Below, piece by piece: positions 12,966 through 24,059 of a DNA stretch of 64,000 bases. The stretch comes from Dactylellina haptotyla (Eukaryota; Ascomycota; Orbiliomycetes; Orbiliales; Orbiliaceae). Under the pieces are notes generated by a model. The model searched no databases. It saw only the letters and a list, made by a program, of their open reading frames with translations, and was not told the DNA's origin. How positions within the stretch are numbered: the stretch's first letter is position 1; every line of letters starts with the position of its first letter. The stretch is from assembly GCA_031310005.1 (NCBI GenBank), contig CM062382.1, positions 1,984,001 through 2,048,000 on the forward strand, written 5' to 3'. A program made the translations under genes and the position numbers.

Positions 12966-15900
12966 GATGACTTGCCATTGCGCTAGTTGGTTTTATCGCT
13001 CCACATACGTCCTTTGTTTTTGGAATAATCTCCTAGCAGGCGGTTATTAAATCTCTTGTTTGGCTTGTGGGTATCGTTTTTTCACAGATAATCAGCACAT
13101 TTTGTTACTCCAACCTCTCTGGATGCATTAAAAAATTTCCCAGATGTGGAGGAATCATGTCTATTCTAACTCCCATCCTTCCATATTGACATTAAACTCC
13201 CTACCATGATTACCATAACTCTCTCTCACCTTACTAGATTTGTATGTTTGCATATGTTTTGTATGTGGCGTACATTTCCTAAGCTTCTATCACGAACCTG
13301 ATATTGAATATCCGACTTCGCGCCTCCCAGACTATCAGAGTGTCTGTAGAAATTCGTTCCATTTTCAGTTTATTATGTTTTTCGTTTTCTCTAATTCATC
13401 GTCTCTGGGTTTTGCCAGTGCTACCCCGAAAAGTATACCGATGGTTGCATTGCCGCATAAAACGCCACCCATACAATCCGTTTCTGCATAATTATATCAA
13501 AATTGGAAGTGTTTCTTTTTCCTGTAGTTATACTATGTATCTTCCCCTCGCTTCCTGGATTCGGTTGCTTTTGATTATGCGCAACGAAGAGGAAAGTAAC
13601 CATTTTATCTGTATAAAAGTTCTTCCATATTATTGTTCGACATCCTTCGCAATGTCTTAGACTTGTGGTCTGCGTTACTGCTGTTTCTAATCTGGCCAAG
13701 TCGTTCCAAGAATTGGATCTCAAGCGGAACTTTTGAGTTAGATTCGCTTTCTAGGCCTAAAGGAGTATATCGTGCCGACGTGTCACAGGTCGGAGGGCTT
13801 GAGGACGTTACGCGGCGTATGGGATCGAACAGTTTCAGGTTCTTCTCCATCTTGAATCGAACACGCCTTGTAGCGAGGGCTTCTTTGGTAAAAAAGAAAT
13901 ATCTCCTAAGATTTTGGAGATAGAATAACTTAGGTGTCAATCTTTACCTCACGTGCTGAACACTGCATCTTATCTGCTTTGAAGTAGACCTTATTTGTGT
14001 GAAAATACGCGGCTACTTGTATTTTTTGAAAGATTACGATTTCGCAAATACCGAAGTGCTGGCAGGTATTGCCGATAGCCTGGAACCCTGTGGAGTTCTG
14101 GTAAGATCATTTCAGATGGGCGTCATGCCTTGAGACTCCGCCCCGTGCTGGTGTCCCAGGGTTGCCACTCCGTTGTCTGGTAGGCTGCGGGTTGCAACAT
14201 GCAACAACACCAAAAGGACCCGACGTCTCGCCAGACGTCTCAGTTTTCTCCGATCCACCGCTAGCGGGCTTTTCTCTTCCATCAAATCAATTCCCATAGC
14301 CGTGTGTTAAACATGGCGCAGGGCTTGTGCGCCGATCTCTTTCGTCACGTCAGTGCATTAGTTCCTGTTTAGAGTAATATTGCATCTTGTCGATTTTATT
14401 TTTTCTTTCCGAAATGGTATACTTTCTGCATCTTTTCTTACTCGTTAGCAAATCTAAATTTCTCCTTTTTATCATGTATCGTTTGGGCAAGTTAGAGATA
14501 CCCCTTCTAGAATACAGAGAACAGAATGGAAGTTGGAATTATTAGGTCTATAGATTTCGACCCGTATATTCTTTTTAAACACGACGCTCTGCCCTTGTAT
14601 TATTTCCCCTTCGTTTTATTCATTCTTCCAATTACTTACACTTGACGTGTTTCGGGGACATTTCTATATCGACGTACACTTTTGATCTTCGCATAAGCTT
14701 TCTCTTGGTTCACGCCCACCTTTTCGGACACCCTACAATCCCTATTCTAAACTAAAAACACAAAAAAATATAGTAAAAAAATTCAAGCATCACCTTCTTT
14801 TAAAGAATTAGAATATCAATCAGGTTTAAACCGTTGACCCATAATCCCTATTTTTTCGCGAAAAAATCACAATAGCTTACGCAAGCACATTCGTCCTCCT
14901 TCCTCCATCTCCGTCTGCACGTTACATCTAAGTCTCTTGGCAGGCTGTTCGAAAGTGGAACCCTGGCAGTGTAACCGCGAGCTCTTACTGGCTGGTTTCG
15001 AAAACTCACAACGCGAACGAACACCGCTCACTGTCGTGATATATTCTTGTCCTCGCGGCCTGGTCCCTTAATAATTTGTTCTTATGAAGAAGAACTAAAA
15101 AAAGGGTCAAATTTTAATTCGGTAAGTTTTTTTCCCTTTCGTATCGGGAGAAATCAAAACCCTTGTCCGCTTTGATAAAATTCCCATTCTATACAAATAT
15201 ACTTTTCTGGGCAAAGTATATATCCAAAGCATCCAGATGATGTAGAAAGTTTGAAGTTTCAGCCAATCTTCTCGCATGTTAAGAACACCGAGGCTATCTT
15301 TTTCCCAAAAAAAGAGGACCAGGAACCAATCTAGAATAAAATTGGGATTGGAACATCCCGGAACAGGAATTTTCAGGCAGGAACCTTTAGGAGAGATTTC
15401 ATGTCTCTATTGCCAATTCATGAACCGAATGGGTTAAGGCTGTGCCGTGGAGACACTGTTTCTGATGAAGAGGAGCAGAATGCGTCGTTCTGGCCTCCCG
15501 GGAAAGCTTGGAAGGTGGCCGGCCGCCATTCATATATCTTGCAAAGCCTTCCCTGTCCGAAACTTTGCCTCCAGGTTCTTCAATGGATTGTTTTGGGGAG
15601 ATAGGGTATTCTATTTCCATATCTTCTGTTAAATCATTAGACGCTCCAAAATATACATCTATTAAAACCAACCTGGCTATATTTCCCTAGTTCACTCTCT
15701 ATCTTCTACACCTTTGAATATCTAGAATCTACGAGATCCTGACATCCCGACAGAGCATTTTGGAAATATATTTTCTTCACGATACTAATGCAACTTGGGT
15801 TCTAGTTTCTTCTAAAAAAAACTTCCTTCTGAGTTTACACTATTTTTCATAATTTCCAACTCTTTTATTGTTTAAATCTTTCAATACTCTCGTTTTCAAG
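12966..15900. other. AT-rich intergenic region, no gene seen
   Basis: These 2.9 kb contain only short frames without recognisable motifs. The first part is the kinase 3' flank. From about 14350 to 15350 the DNA is AT-rich with A/T runs, consistent with promoter and leader of the glycosyltransferase gene. Confidence 0.5.
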
Positions 15901-17454
15901 ATGGTGATGGGACTCTTCGGCAGGACCGAAGCATATCCTTATACACCTATAACCACGTCGCCGACAAGAGGGCCTAGTATGTTTCTACCTACGGTCTGAG
16001 AATATATCTTGAAGAAATGATTATCCATAACTAACCCTCCTTGTTTATAACAGACCCGAAAACACAATTTGTTCGGATAGTTCCCTTGATTCTTATTGCC
16101 ACACTCATAGTCTGTACGACAATTACGCCCCTTTACCTCACACACACAAGGCATGTGTCGACAGAAAACTGGCCATCATGGGTGGACACCGTCAACCCCG
16201 CCGAATATCTCAATATGACCCGCCAACCAATACCAGTTCCGGGCGCCGATGAATCTCTTCTAATGCTCAAGACAGGGGCCCAAGTTCTGTGGCAACGACT
16301 TCCCGTTCAAATGGTCCGCCTCCAGGAAATCTACGCACCAAATACAGCGTTCTACAGCGACCTTGAAGAAACCATCCAGGGTCACACTATGATCAACATT
16401 CTCGCCAACTCTTCGGACAAGCTCCTCCAAAACCCACAGTTCAAACCCTACCACGAGCAGCTAAAACTCCACAAAGAAGGTGTCTCGCTTTCTGATGCGA
16501 ACATCGGTGGCGGGTGGGACTTGGACAAATACAAATGGGTGCCCATGTTCTACCACGCTTACAAAAACAACCCGAATATGAAATGGTACATCTTTTACGA
16601 AGCGGATAGTTTCCTCTTCTGGAACTCGCTGAATAGATGGCTGTTGAAGAACTACGATCACAATAAGCCGTGGTATATGGGTAGCGTTAACATGTTGGGG
16701 AGTACTTTGTTCGGACACGGAGGAAGCGGCGTGGTGGTCAGCCAGGCGGCCATGAGGATGACCTTTTCAGACCCCTTCAATCCGGCGGATTACGATGATA
16801 TGGCGATCGCTACATGTTGCGGGGATGGCCTGTTGGCAGATGTGATGCTTAAGAAAGGGGTGAAGATTTGGGAGGAGCGGAACGGGCGGTTTCAAGGCGA
16901 GCAGACTTATGCGATCAGACATGAGCCCAGTAATTGGTGTGAACCCATCTTTACATTGCACCATCTGAAGCCTCATGAGGTTAGCATGTTGCATGAATGG
17001 GAGAAGACTTTGAATCCTTCGGTATGCTTGAATCTTCCTTCACAAAAATACTTTCTCTTTAACGGTGTAAGATATGCTAATTGCTTTTACTTTTCCTATA
17101 TAGAAAACTATCGTCTACCGTGATCTTTATGAGCAATTTGTCCATAAGGAGCTTGCAGAAACCAAGACGGACTGGGACAACATGTCAGAGGACGTCAAGA
17201 TTGATCATGCTACTTTGATCAAGGAATTTGCTGAGGACAAGAGGGTCCATAGAGATGGGAAGGGTCAACCGATCCTTGAATCTGCCTGCAAACTTAAGTG
17301 CGAGGCGTGGAAAGAGTGCTTCCAGTGGCAGGTCAATGACAAGCAGTGTGTCAACAATAGCAAAGTACGACTGGGACAGAAGAAGAGCGGCGTGGTGAGT
17401 GGGTGGCTTATGGACAGAGTCAATACTCTAAGGGAGACGCAGTGCAGCTCTTAG
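15901..17454 (+). CDS. Type II membrane glycosyltransferase, GT31-like
   Basis: Three exons (15901-15976, 16054-17021 and 17104-17454) give 464 aa. A short cytosolic N-terminus is followed by one membrane span at about 34-54 (IVPLILIATLIVCTTITPLY), giving a Golgi/ER type II topology. The catalytic part resembles the GT31/C1GalT-like proteins of Pezizomycotina. KWYIFYEADSFLFW holds Glu208-Ala-Asp210 in the place of the DxD metal motif. LFGHGGSGVVVSQAAM matches the conserved Gly-rich acceptor loop. The last 60 residues carry a cysteine cluster (ESACKLKCEAWKECFQW) that probably forms lumenal disulfides. The donor and acceptor sugars are not known. The start is chosen because exon 1 begins with the only ATG that splices in frame through a GTATGT donor. 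Confidence 0.88.
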
Positions 17455-18298
17455 GATCGAGGGTACGTACAATGCTATAAGTAAAAGTCTAGAGTTCTTT
17501 TGGACCGGTTACGCATATCTATATATATATCATAAACGGATGTACAGGTACCATTTGTGGCGTTTAGCGGCGTTTGAGGGCGTTTCATTTGTACAATTCA
17601 ATCAATAAATTTATGTCGAAGAATATCAAATATTTATAAATCTATTAACATGACTCAAATAAGGCCTACGTATACCTAGATATTTAATGTGTGTAGGTTT
17701 GAGCGAAGACACCATCGACAATGTCCAAGATACAACACAAATTAGGTTGTAGAATTCTGTGCAGCTGTGCCATCCCATAGCAATTGCAATGAATATTAAG
17801 GCGTAGTGTCCCAATGTTTAATAAGTATCACAGTAGAAACCTTTATTTCTTTGAAGTCGGCCATTACGCTTGCTCTGTGTAGAAGCTCAGAAGGATTGAT
17901 GCGGGGGAGGCATCGCATTATCATCTCGCCGCTGTGCCGGATGAATCATCCAACTGAAAGCTACAAATCCTACGAAACTTTCCTTATCGTTTCACACATC
18001 CAAGTACTAATACGCAATCTTGAGTGCAGCGATAGACGGCACGGATATCTTCTAGACTCTCCCAGGTATATCTTAGCCGTTTACAGTTTGCCTCGAGGGA
18101 TTTTCTGGCTCGTTTGAAGATCTACATATATAAAGAAGTTTAAAGCCCCAACTTTCCATTTCTGCAACTAGCGAAAAAAGCTTGTTTTTTCAAATATCAA
18201 GATATTCGAGCCTCGAACACTTCAATAATCAGATTGTAGACACGCTCTGGAATTTCCCACACTCGTCGTTGATCAAATCGCACATAATTTTCTCCAAA
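17455..18298. other. Intergenic region, no gene seen
   Basis: This spacer contains the glycosyltransferase 3' flank and the promoter of the next gene. Frames of about 60-100 aa have no recognised content. Confidence 0.5.
18127..18134 (+). promoter_or_regulatory. Candidate TATA box
   Basis: TATATAAA lies about 165 bp upstream of the start codon of the small gene at 18299. It is a candidate only. Confidence 0.4.
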
Positions 18299-18843
18299 AT
18301 GACGGTAAAACTCTATCAAGTCGTGTATCCCAACCCTCTATTTAAGGACCACTGGGCGCTGTTAATCCCGGAAGAAGGTTTGAAAGGGTATTATCTCGAA
18401 GCAGCAGGGGATGCTTTGAATGAATTCACGGTCGAAATACAAGAAGATTATGATGTCGCAGACACGAGCAGCAGCTACAGCTGCGTGGCACTGTCTGATA
18501 TCACGTATGCTTTAAAAAGAAGCCTTCTTGTGCATAGCTAGGAAAACTAACTACCAGTATGACTCAAGTGATGTGAAGAAGGCCATTGAGGTAGCCCGCG
18601 GTGTTCCTCCGCCACCAAAAAGCCTTAGGTCGGCGAGTAGCGAGGTGAGACCCAGCCATAATTTTTGAATTCTTCTCCCTTATTGGCAGCCCAAGCCTAA
18701 CGCGTGGCGGGTAGGAACCTAGAATTCGACTGGAACCACTGAATTGCCAGAATTGGGTAGTCGATGTCTTGCAAGCGCTGGAGACCGAGGGTCTTGTGGA
18801 AGCTGGCACCAGTGGCAAGGTTCATATACAAGGATCTGGCTGA
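18299..18843 (+). CDS. Small unrecognised protein, upstream member of tandem pair (possibly broken)
   Basis: I do not recognise the family, but this gene is a paralog of the one at 19490. Shared features in order are an LY pair near the N-terminus, FKDHW (FKDDW in the partner), LKG/FKG, LSDI/LSEI and the C-terminal NWVVDVLQALE (QWVVNVIKTLE). The proposed exons are 18299-18504, 18542-18644 and 18715-18843 (145 aa against 148 in the partner). This needs a first intron of only 37 nt (18505-18541). The more ordinary acceptor at 18557, just after a CTAAC branch, shifts the frame and ends the protein early. The gene is therefore either a real gene with a very short intron or a recent pseudogene. 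Intron 2 uses GTGAGA and a CTAAC branch just before its acceptor. Confidence 0.6.
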
Positions 18844-19489
18844 AGGAACCTTAATAGAGGTTGATAATTTGGTTGCTGCAGGATGGGTCTGCGACTGCGG
18901 CATGGAAGAAAGAGAAATGCAAAAAGGGTAGCGTCTATTTTACGAAAACACACCACCTAGCCAGTGGGAGTCTTGGGGGCGGGGTAGTGACTTCCTAGAC
19001 GCGGATGTAGCTAGGCATACGAACATAATACTGCCCCACGGATAGAACCCATTATGCAGTGCCGCTAGAAGTTCGCACAGAAATGAAAAGAGTATCTTTG
19101 GAAAACGTTACTGATAGGCTGATATTAACGGGGGTTATGTTAACGTTAGAAGAGTCGCAGCTGCGCCAGACCGCGGCTGCGCATCTTCAACGTGACACAC
19201 TGATCATTGTCATATGCGCATGATCACTCGGTATTGCTTGAAAACAATAGTAATTATTGCGGCGAAGACACCACTTCGTTTCGTCAGTGCCGCCCTGGGA
19301 AATTGGTTAAATACGCCCTTTGTGAAGAAACTAGAAGGCTATATTCACTACCCTCCCCAATAAACGAAGAATATATTCTAAGAGACACTTTTATTCAGCT
19401 AGATATATTTTACACTATTCGATGTCATTTTGGGAGATAGTTGGACTCGCGTCGTTGAAAAATCGTCTCGCCTGTTCGACACTATCAGT
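18844..19489. other. Spacer between the tandem paralogs
   Basis: No gene was seen. The spacer presumably carries the promoter of the second paralog. Confidence 0.5.
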
Positions 19490-20068
19490 ATGGAAACGCT
19501 AAATCTCGATTTGCCTCGGAAGGCAAACCTCTATGCTATCAAGTGGGATCGAGGGAGCTTTAAAGATGACTGGGATATTTTTATCTGCCTCGAGGAATTC
19601 AAAGGGACCATGCTCATCCCAACCGGTACCGTAGGCAGCGTTTGGGAAGCCAATGTGATGGTTGTAAACAATGTTAATCTTGGAGCCAGCACCCTTAGCC
19701 TCGAGTACACCGAAACGCATCTCTCTGAGATTAAGTAAGTCCTCAAAGATTTCCTCCCTGATATTTATATTACGTGATAAGCGCTAATACGGTACTTCAG
19801 GCCTGAGGACATCAATAAAGTAAAAAATGTTGCTACGTTCATTGCTATCCCAAGTCACACAGAGAAATTCGCCTCCCTCCTGGTTTGTCCCCCAAAACTT
19901 TACGAATCTCTTATCTTGATGACTTGAGAATTAACATATCACGGTTAGGCCAAGATTCAGCGAAATAAACGGGGAGATCGCCGACAATGGGTTGTCAACG
20001 TCATAAAGACCCTGGAAGATAGGAAGATCGTGGAGAAAGGTACCAGCTACAATGTCCCGCCGCCCTAA
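19490..20068 (+). CDS. Small unrecognised protein, downstream member of tandem pair
   Basis: Three exons (19490-19734, 19801-19882 and 19949-20068) give 148 aa. It starts METLNLDLPRKANLYAIKWD and ends SYNVPPP. No signal peptide or membrane span is visible. The fold looks like mixed alpha/beta: beta strands around the FKDDWDIFICLEE and FKGTMLIPTG blocks, then a helix ending in QWVVNVIKTLEDRKIV. Intron phases (2, then 0) match those of the upstream paralog at 18299, which supports a tandem duplication. Both introns have good donors (GTAAGT, GTTTGT) and the gene is intact. The function is unknown. The W-x-x-x-L plus C-terminal W-V-x-x-V pattern recalls short, fast-evolving fungal domains, but I cannot name one. 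Confidence 0.75.
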
Positions 20069-20754
20069 AAATAATTTTTGTCATTCTACGAAACAAGTCA
20101 AACTTTTACTCGCAAGAACCGTATTGTTCCCATATTGTAGGAAGAAAATTTTGTATCATAGAATATTCTTGGTTAATGTAGTCTCTCATGCTTTTGCTTG
20201 CAGTTTGACATAGCCGCGTAGCATATCAATTTCATGACCATGGTCAACTTTTATGCACCGAAAACAAACCAGCTTCAAGTGTTCAAGCCAGCGCGCGACC
20301 GTATGGATTCAATATTTACACTTTACTCCACCTGAGAACCAAAATAAGAAAGCGTTGTGTGACATTTTTGGTGCACATGCGGATGAGAGCCGCCAGCGGG
20401 AGAAAGAATCGCCGCCAGTGTGGCGGACAATATCCGTCCGCATGCACCAAATGGTGCCCCGCCGTCGAAGTTTGGTGGGGGTTTGTCCTTCGTGCCGAAG
20501 TCGAAGCTTAGCTAGCTCCCCAAAACGTCACCGACAGCCGAAATGTCGAGCCAGGACCCGCAGATAGAGAACGAATTAATTAGTTCTCACACGAGAGATG
20601 AAACCACGGCGGCAATTCTGAGGTAGCTGCATATATCCCGCCGAACCGGAAGTCGACTGCCTCTTGATTAATAAGACCTGTGGAGATTGCATTGTCCTAT
20701 TTAACCCCCAAGGCTTGACCCTCCCGGCCCTAGATACTTTAAAAAAAAGCTTGC
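20069..20754. other. Intergenic region with a foldback
   Basis: No gene was seen. The GC-rich stretch at 20340-20560 carries an imperfect inverted repeat, listed separately. Confidence 0.5.
20367..20451. repeat. Imperfect inverted repeat with nested hairpin
   Basis: The left arm TTTGGTGCACATGCGGAT (20367-20384) pairs with the right arm GTCCGCATGCACCAAA (20436-20451), apart from a 2-nt gap and an end mismatch. Inside lies a further hairpin, CCGCCAGTGTGGCGG. It could be a small foldback element or a regulatory hairpin; no target-site duplication was established. Confidence 0.5.
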
Positions 20755-21848
20755 ATGCCACCCTTTAACACGGCTCTTCGGTTCGCGACAGCTACTTTCA
20801 AGGTAGCACTTTCCAACCCTCGCAGCTACGCAAGGCCGGTTCTAACGCATTTGACTCCGTTTATCACTCCAAACTTTGCATTCGCAACCCGCAAAATGTC
20901 GTCCGCAGTAGCACAGCGCCTTTCGCGCAAAACAATCCTCATTACCGGTGCCTCTAGTGGCATTGGTCGGTCCACCGCAATCGAGTTTGTCAAAACTGCC
21001 TCGGACGTGCGGTTGATCTTGACGGCCCGTCGACAAGAGCAATTGGAACTTCTCAAGGCGGAGATTCGACTGTTGTCCGCTGATGCGGAGATTCTGGTAC
21101 AAAAGCTAGATGTGAGCGACCCCGCTGATATCAAAAGGTTTTGGGCAGAGCTTCCTGTTGAATGGAAGGTTACGTTGGACATTTTGGTCAACAATGCGTA
21201 AGATATTTCTGGGAACCCACCACCGCATTTCCTTCTGAATATCTCTTTTAACTAATCGTAATTTGGATAACCAGAGGCTTGGTTAAAGGATTGGAGCATG
21301 TCGGAGATATTGCCGAGGAGGACGTTAACGTCATGTATTCCACTAATGTTGCCGGTTTGATCAGTGTAAGTGGTACTCGTCAAAACTATTAATATACACT
21401 TGAGGTTAACTCTGTCTAATAATAATAATGATGATGCTAGATGACACAAAATGCCATCCCCATCTTCAAAGCTAAGAACTCCGGTACAATCATCAACATC
21501 GGCTCAATCGCGGGCAGGGAGCCGTATCCCGGTGGATCAATCTACTGCTCCACAAAGGCTGCCGTCAGGGCTTTCACGGAAAGTTTGAGGAAGGAACTTA
21601 TAAATACTAGAATCCGAGCATCGTGTGTCGATCCCGGTCAGGTCGAAACAGAGTTCTCGGTCGTTAGGTTTAGAGGAGATAAGGAGAAAGCCGATGCCGT
21701 CTACGCTGGTGTAGAGCCGCTTACCGGTGAGGATATCGCAGAGATTGTGGTCTTCGTAGCAGGTAGGCGCGAGAACGTCAATATCGCGGATACCCTGGTT
21801 TTCCCGTCACATCAAGGCGGGGCAGCTAGCATGTATAGAAAACCTTAG
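20755..21848 (+). CDS. Short-chain dehydrogenase/reductase (classical SDR)
   Basis: Three exons (20755-21197, 21275-21365 and 21441-21848) give 313 aa. The nucleotide-binding motif TGASSGIG lies at 64-71, NNA ends at 148, and the catalytic residues are Ser200, Tyr213 and Lys217 (YCSTK). The sequence resembles the YMR226C/Ydfg-type NADP(H)-dependent oxidoreductases acting on 3-hydroxy acids such as serine and on small carbonyls, as shown by ARRQEQLELL and VDPGQVETEFS. The substrate is inferred from the family only. The first 47 residues are basic and lack acids (MPPFNTALRFATATFKVALS), like a mitochondrial presequence. A second in-frame ATG at 20896 (Met48) would give the usual cytosolic length. 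It neighbours the amidotransferase-like gene tail to tail. Confidence 0.9.
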
Positions 21849-22081
21849 AGATGACTATGTAGATGCCAGCTAGAATTAATAACAAGTAATAATGACCGGA
21901 TCTCCGCACAGTATAATATGACACTAGATTGAAACAATAGAATATAACTCAAACGAATTGATTATGACTAAACAAAGGTATAAAGTATCGAATACTTAAG
22001 AACTCGTCTCTCCTTTTTTTTTTACCAAAAACTCCACACATAATAAATCCGGATCCGTTATCAAGCCGACTATCCAATCGA

Positions 22082-23024
22082 CTACTTGTCCAACATGAAT
22101 TTCAGGAAGGTCGCAGCGATGTAAACCCCATCATTCCTCCACGGTGCTCTCCCAACCGCATCCTCCGCGGCATCTTTTGAGAAGCTCCCCGCTTGTAATC
22201 TACTACGGACCAAATCGCCGATCATGTGGACATCCAATTCCGGGTGACCTTGCAAGCTGATGACTTTTCTGGGGGTGTAAAGCCCTTGAACTGCACACGC
22301 ATCTGTAGACCCGATCAGGTCCAACACGGCGTTTGGCAGCTGGGGAAATGGATTAACGGGTAAGGTGACCACATGGTCGCGGTGCAACTGCATGATATTC
22401 TAGTGGGTTTCCAGACAGGTTAGAAGCTGGAGATTAAAGAACTTGAAGATTTCAAAATATCATACCAATTCATCCCTTCCATAAACCTTCTTCCCCATAT
22501 CGCCGAGACTGACTGTGGTAATGGACGTCTCCCACTGCGAAAGCCTGTCAATTACGCATCCCAGCGCTCGGGCAATGATTAGGTGCCCGAAATTTACGCC
22601 AATGACGCGAACTCGATCGTGCTCCATCAAAATCTTACGGACGAAATCCGTGAGCTTAAGAATCCAAGGCGTCGAGTCCATGGCGGTAGCTCCCAGCAAG
22701 TCCTCTCGAGCAACGGAGCAGTAGAATGTCAGCATATACTATCTAGAGAAGCATTAATTAATGAACACGTAGGCAACGGAGAGACATACGGCTTCCGACA
22801 ACTATCAAGGCATCGACTTCCTCAATCTCGGGGTAGTAGTCCGGCGACCTCTCGACGTCCCATTTTTTGAATTGAAGATCACCAGGGCCCAAGGGCGGGT
22901 TGAGGGTCATGCTAGCATTGCTGAGCAATCGGATGAAGGCATCACCGTAGCTTCCGTACTGGGATTGAAACTCCGGTGGCGGAGAGTCGTTATCAAGAAC
23001 GGATATATTGAGTGGCGGCTGCAT
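22082..23024 (-). CDS. Class I glutamine amidotransferase-like protein, nucleophile Cys replaced
   Basis: Reading on the minus strand, the exons are 23024-22790, 22704-22466 and 22399-22082 (263 aa). The fold is recognisable. It starts NISVLDNDSPPPEFQSQYG, continues with DALIVVGS and the PWILKL helix, then VRVIGVNFGHLIIARALG, and ends with ISLQGHPELD. Fungal GMP-synthase-like class I amidotransferases have G-x-C-F-G-H at the nucleophile elbow; here position 116 is Asn. The His-x-Glu pair (His210, Glu212) is kept. Glutamine hydrolysis by the usual mechanism is therefore unlikely unless the base call is wrong. The gene looks otherwise intact, so a pseudoenzyme is possible. The first intron (22705-22789) uses a GAG acceptor, chosen because it restores phase and family length. 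The function of these cytosolic proteins is not established. Confidence 0.82.
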
Positions 23025-24059
23025 ATTTTTGCTTCGCGGGATGGTTACACAGTGCGGATGGTTGTCGTACTCAGAGCAATGGCGCGCAAATTATTGGAAG
23101 ATTCTAGGATGTGAACTCGCTCTTACTTGAAAACGAGCGTCTCGAATAGCGGAAGCCGGAAATCTAGCCACACCGTCAAGGCGGATCTGAAATCGTAATG
23201 CAATGATACACTGATACTTCCAGCGGGACGAGACAATTGCGGGTGTCGCGGGGCAATAAGGCGGCGGGGGAAATGTGTTGCTGCGATGTCGGTCTCCGCC
23301 TGAACTTCTCGATGTCGACTGACCGACGGATACAGATAAAGAGACGGGGAAAGAGGGCTTGAGCTTGCCAATCGAGTGCGAGAGATATCGCCGCTGGTGG
23401 TGAGGGGCTCGTCAGGTGTTTTATCGCTGTGAGGTTTGCGCGGTAAGCTCGATCGAAGCTGCCCAGGTTTTTGGTGGCTGGAGTGCTCGACCCGTTTGCT
23501 AGACGGGCAACAAGGCCATGCAGCCTGTCGTCATAGCTCGAGCGCTCTTTCTCTCTCTGCGGCTCAAATCCCGCCGGTTGTTCGCAAGGTCGCCACTTTG
23601 CGGGCCTCGTGTTAATCTATGGCGGATGGTTGCGCACCTTGCTGGGTGGCTGACCGGCGGGGTTGATATACGGGGCGCAGAGGGTCGATTCGGTAGCCAC
23701 CCGGCACCAGCACTCTCGGATATCGCTGCAGGGGGGTCACCGGCAATCCAAATGATCATAAATAGCACTTCTGGAGAGACACATGTCTGGTGAATTCTGC
23801 AGTTCGGACGATTTGTGAATTCGGCGCCAGCGTTCGTCGGCCGCTGCGAATGTGTTGTTTTTGTGGTGGACGCCACCGGCTCCAACACGCCGCCAACACG
23901 CCGCCAACCTCACGAAACAAACAGGCGGCAGGTGGCAGTTGACCGCTGCGTTCGACGAACGACCGTCGCGACATCTCGAACCTCATCCAACCTGACCACC
24001 CCAATCGCCCGCCTCACCAACCTCCCCACCCGCTCGCTCCGCCGCTACCGCCTCTCCAG
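23025..24059. promoter_or_regulatory. Divergent promoter region (about 1 kb)
   Basis: This lies between the amidotransferase-like gene (-) and the C2H2 gene (+). It is GC-rich, and the last 120 bases before 24060 are C-rich on the plus strand. No gene is supported here. Confidence 0.5.
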
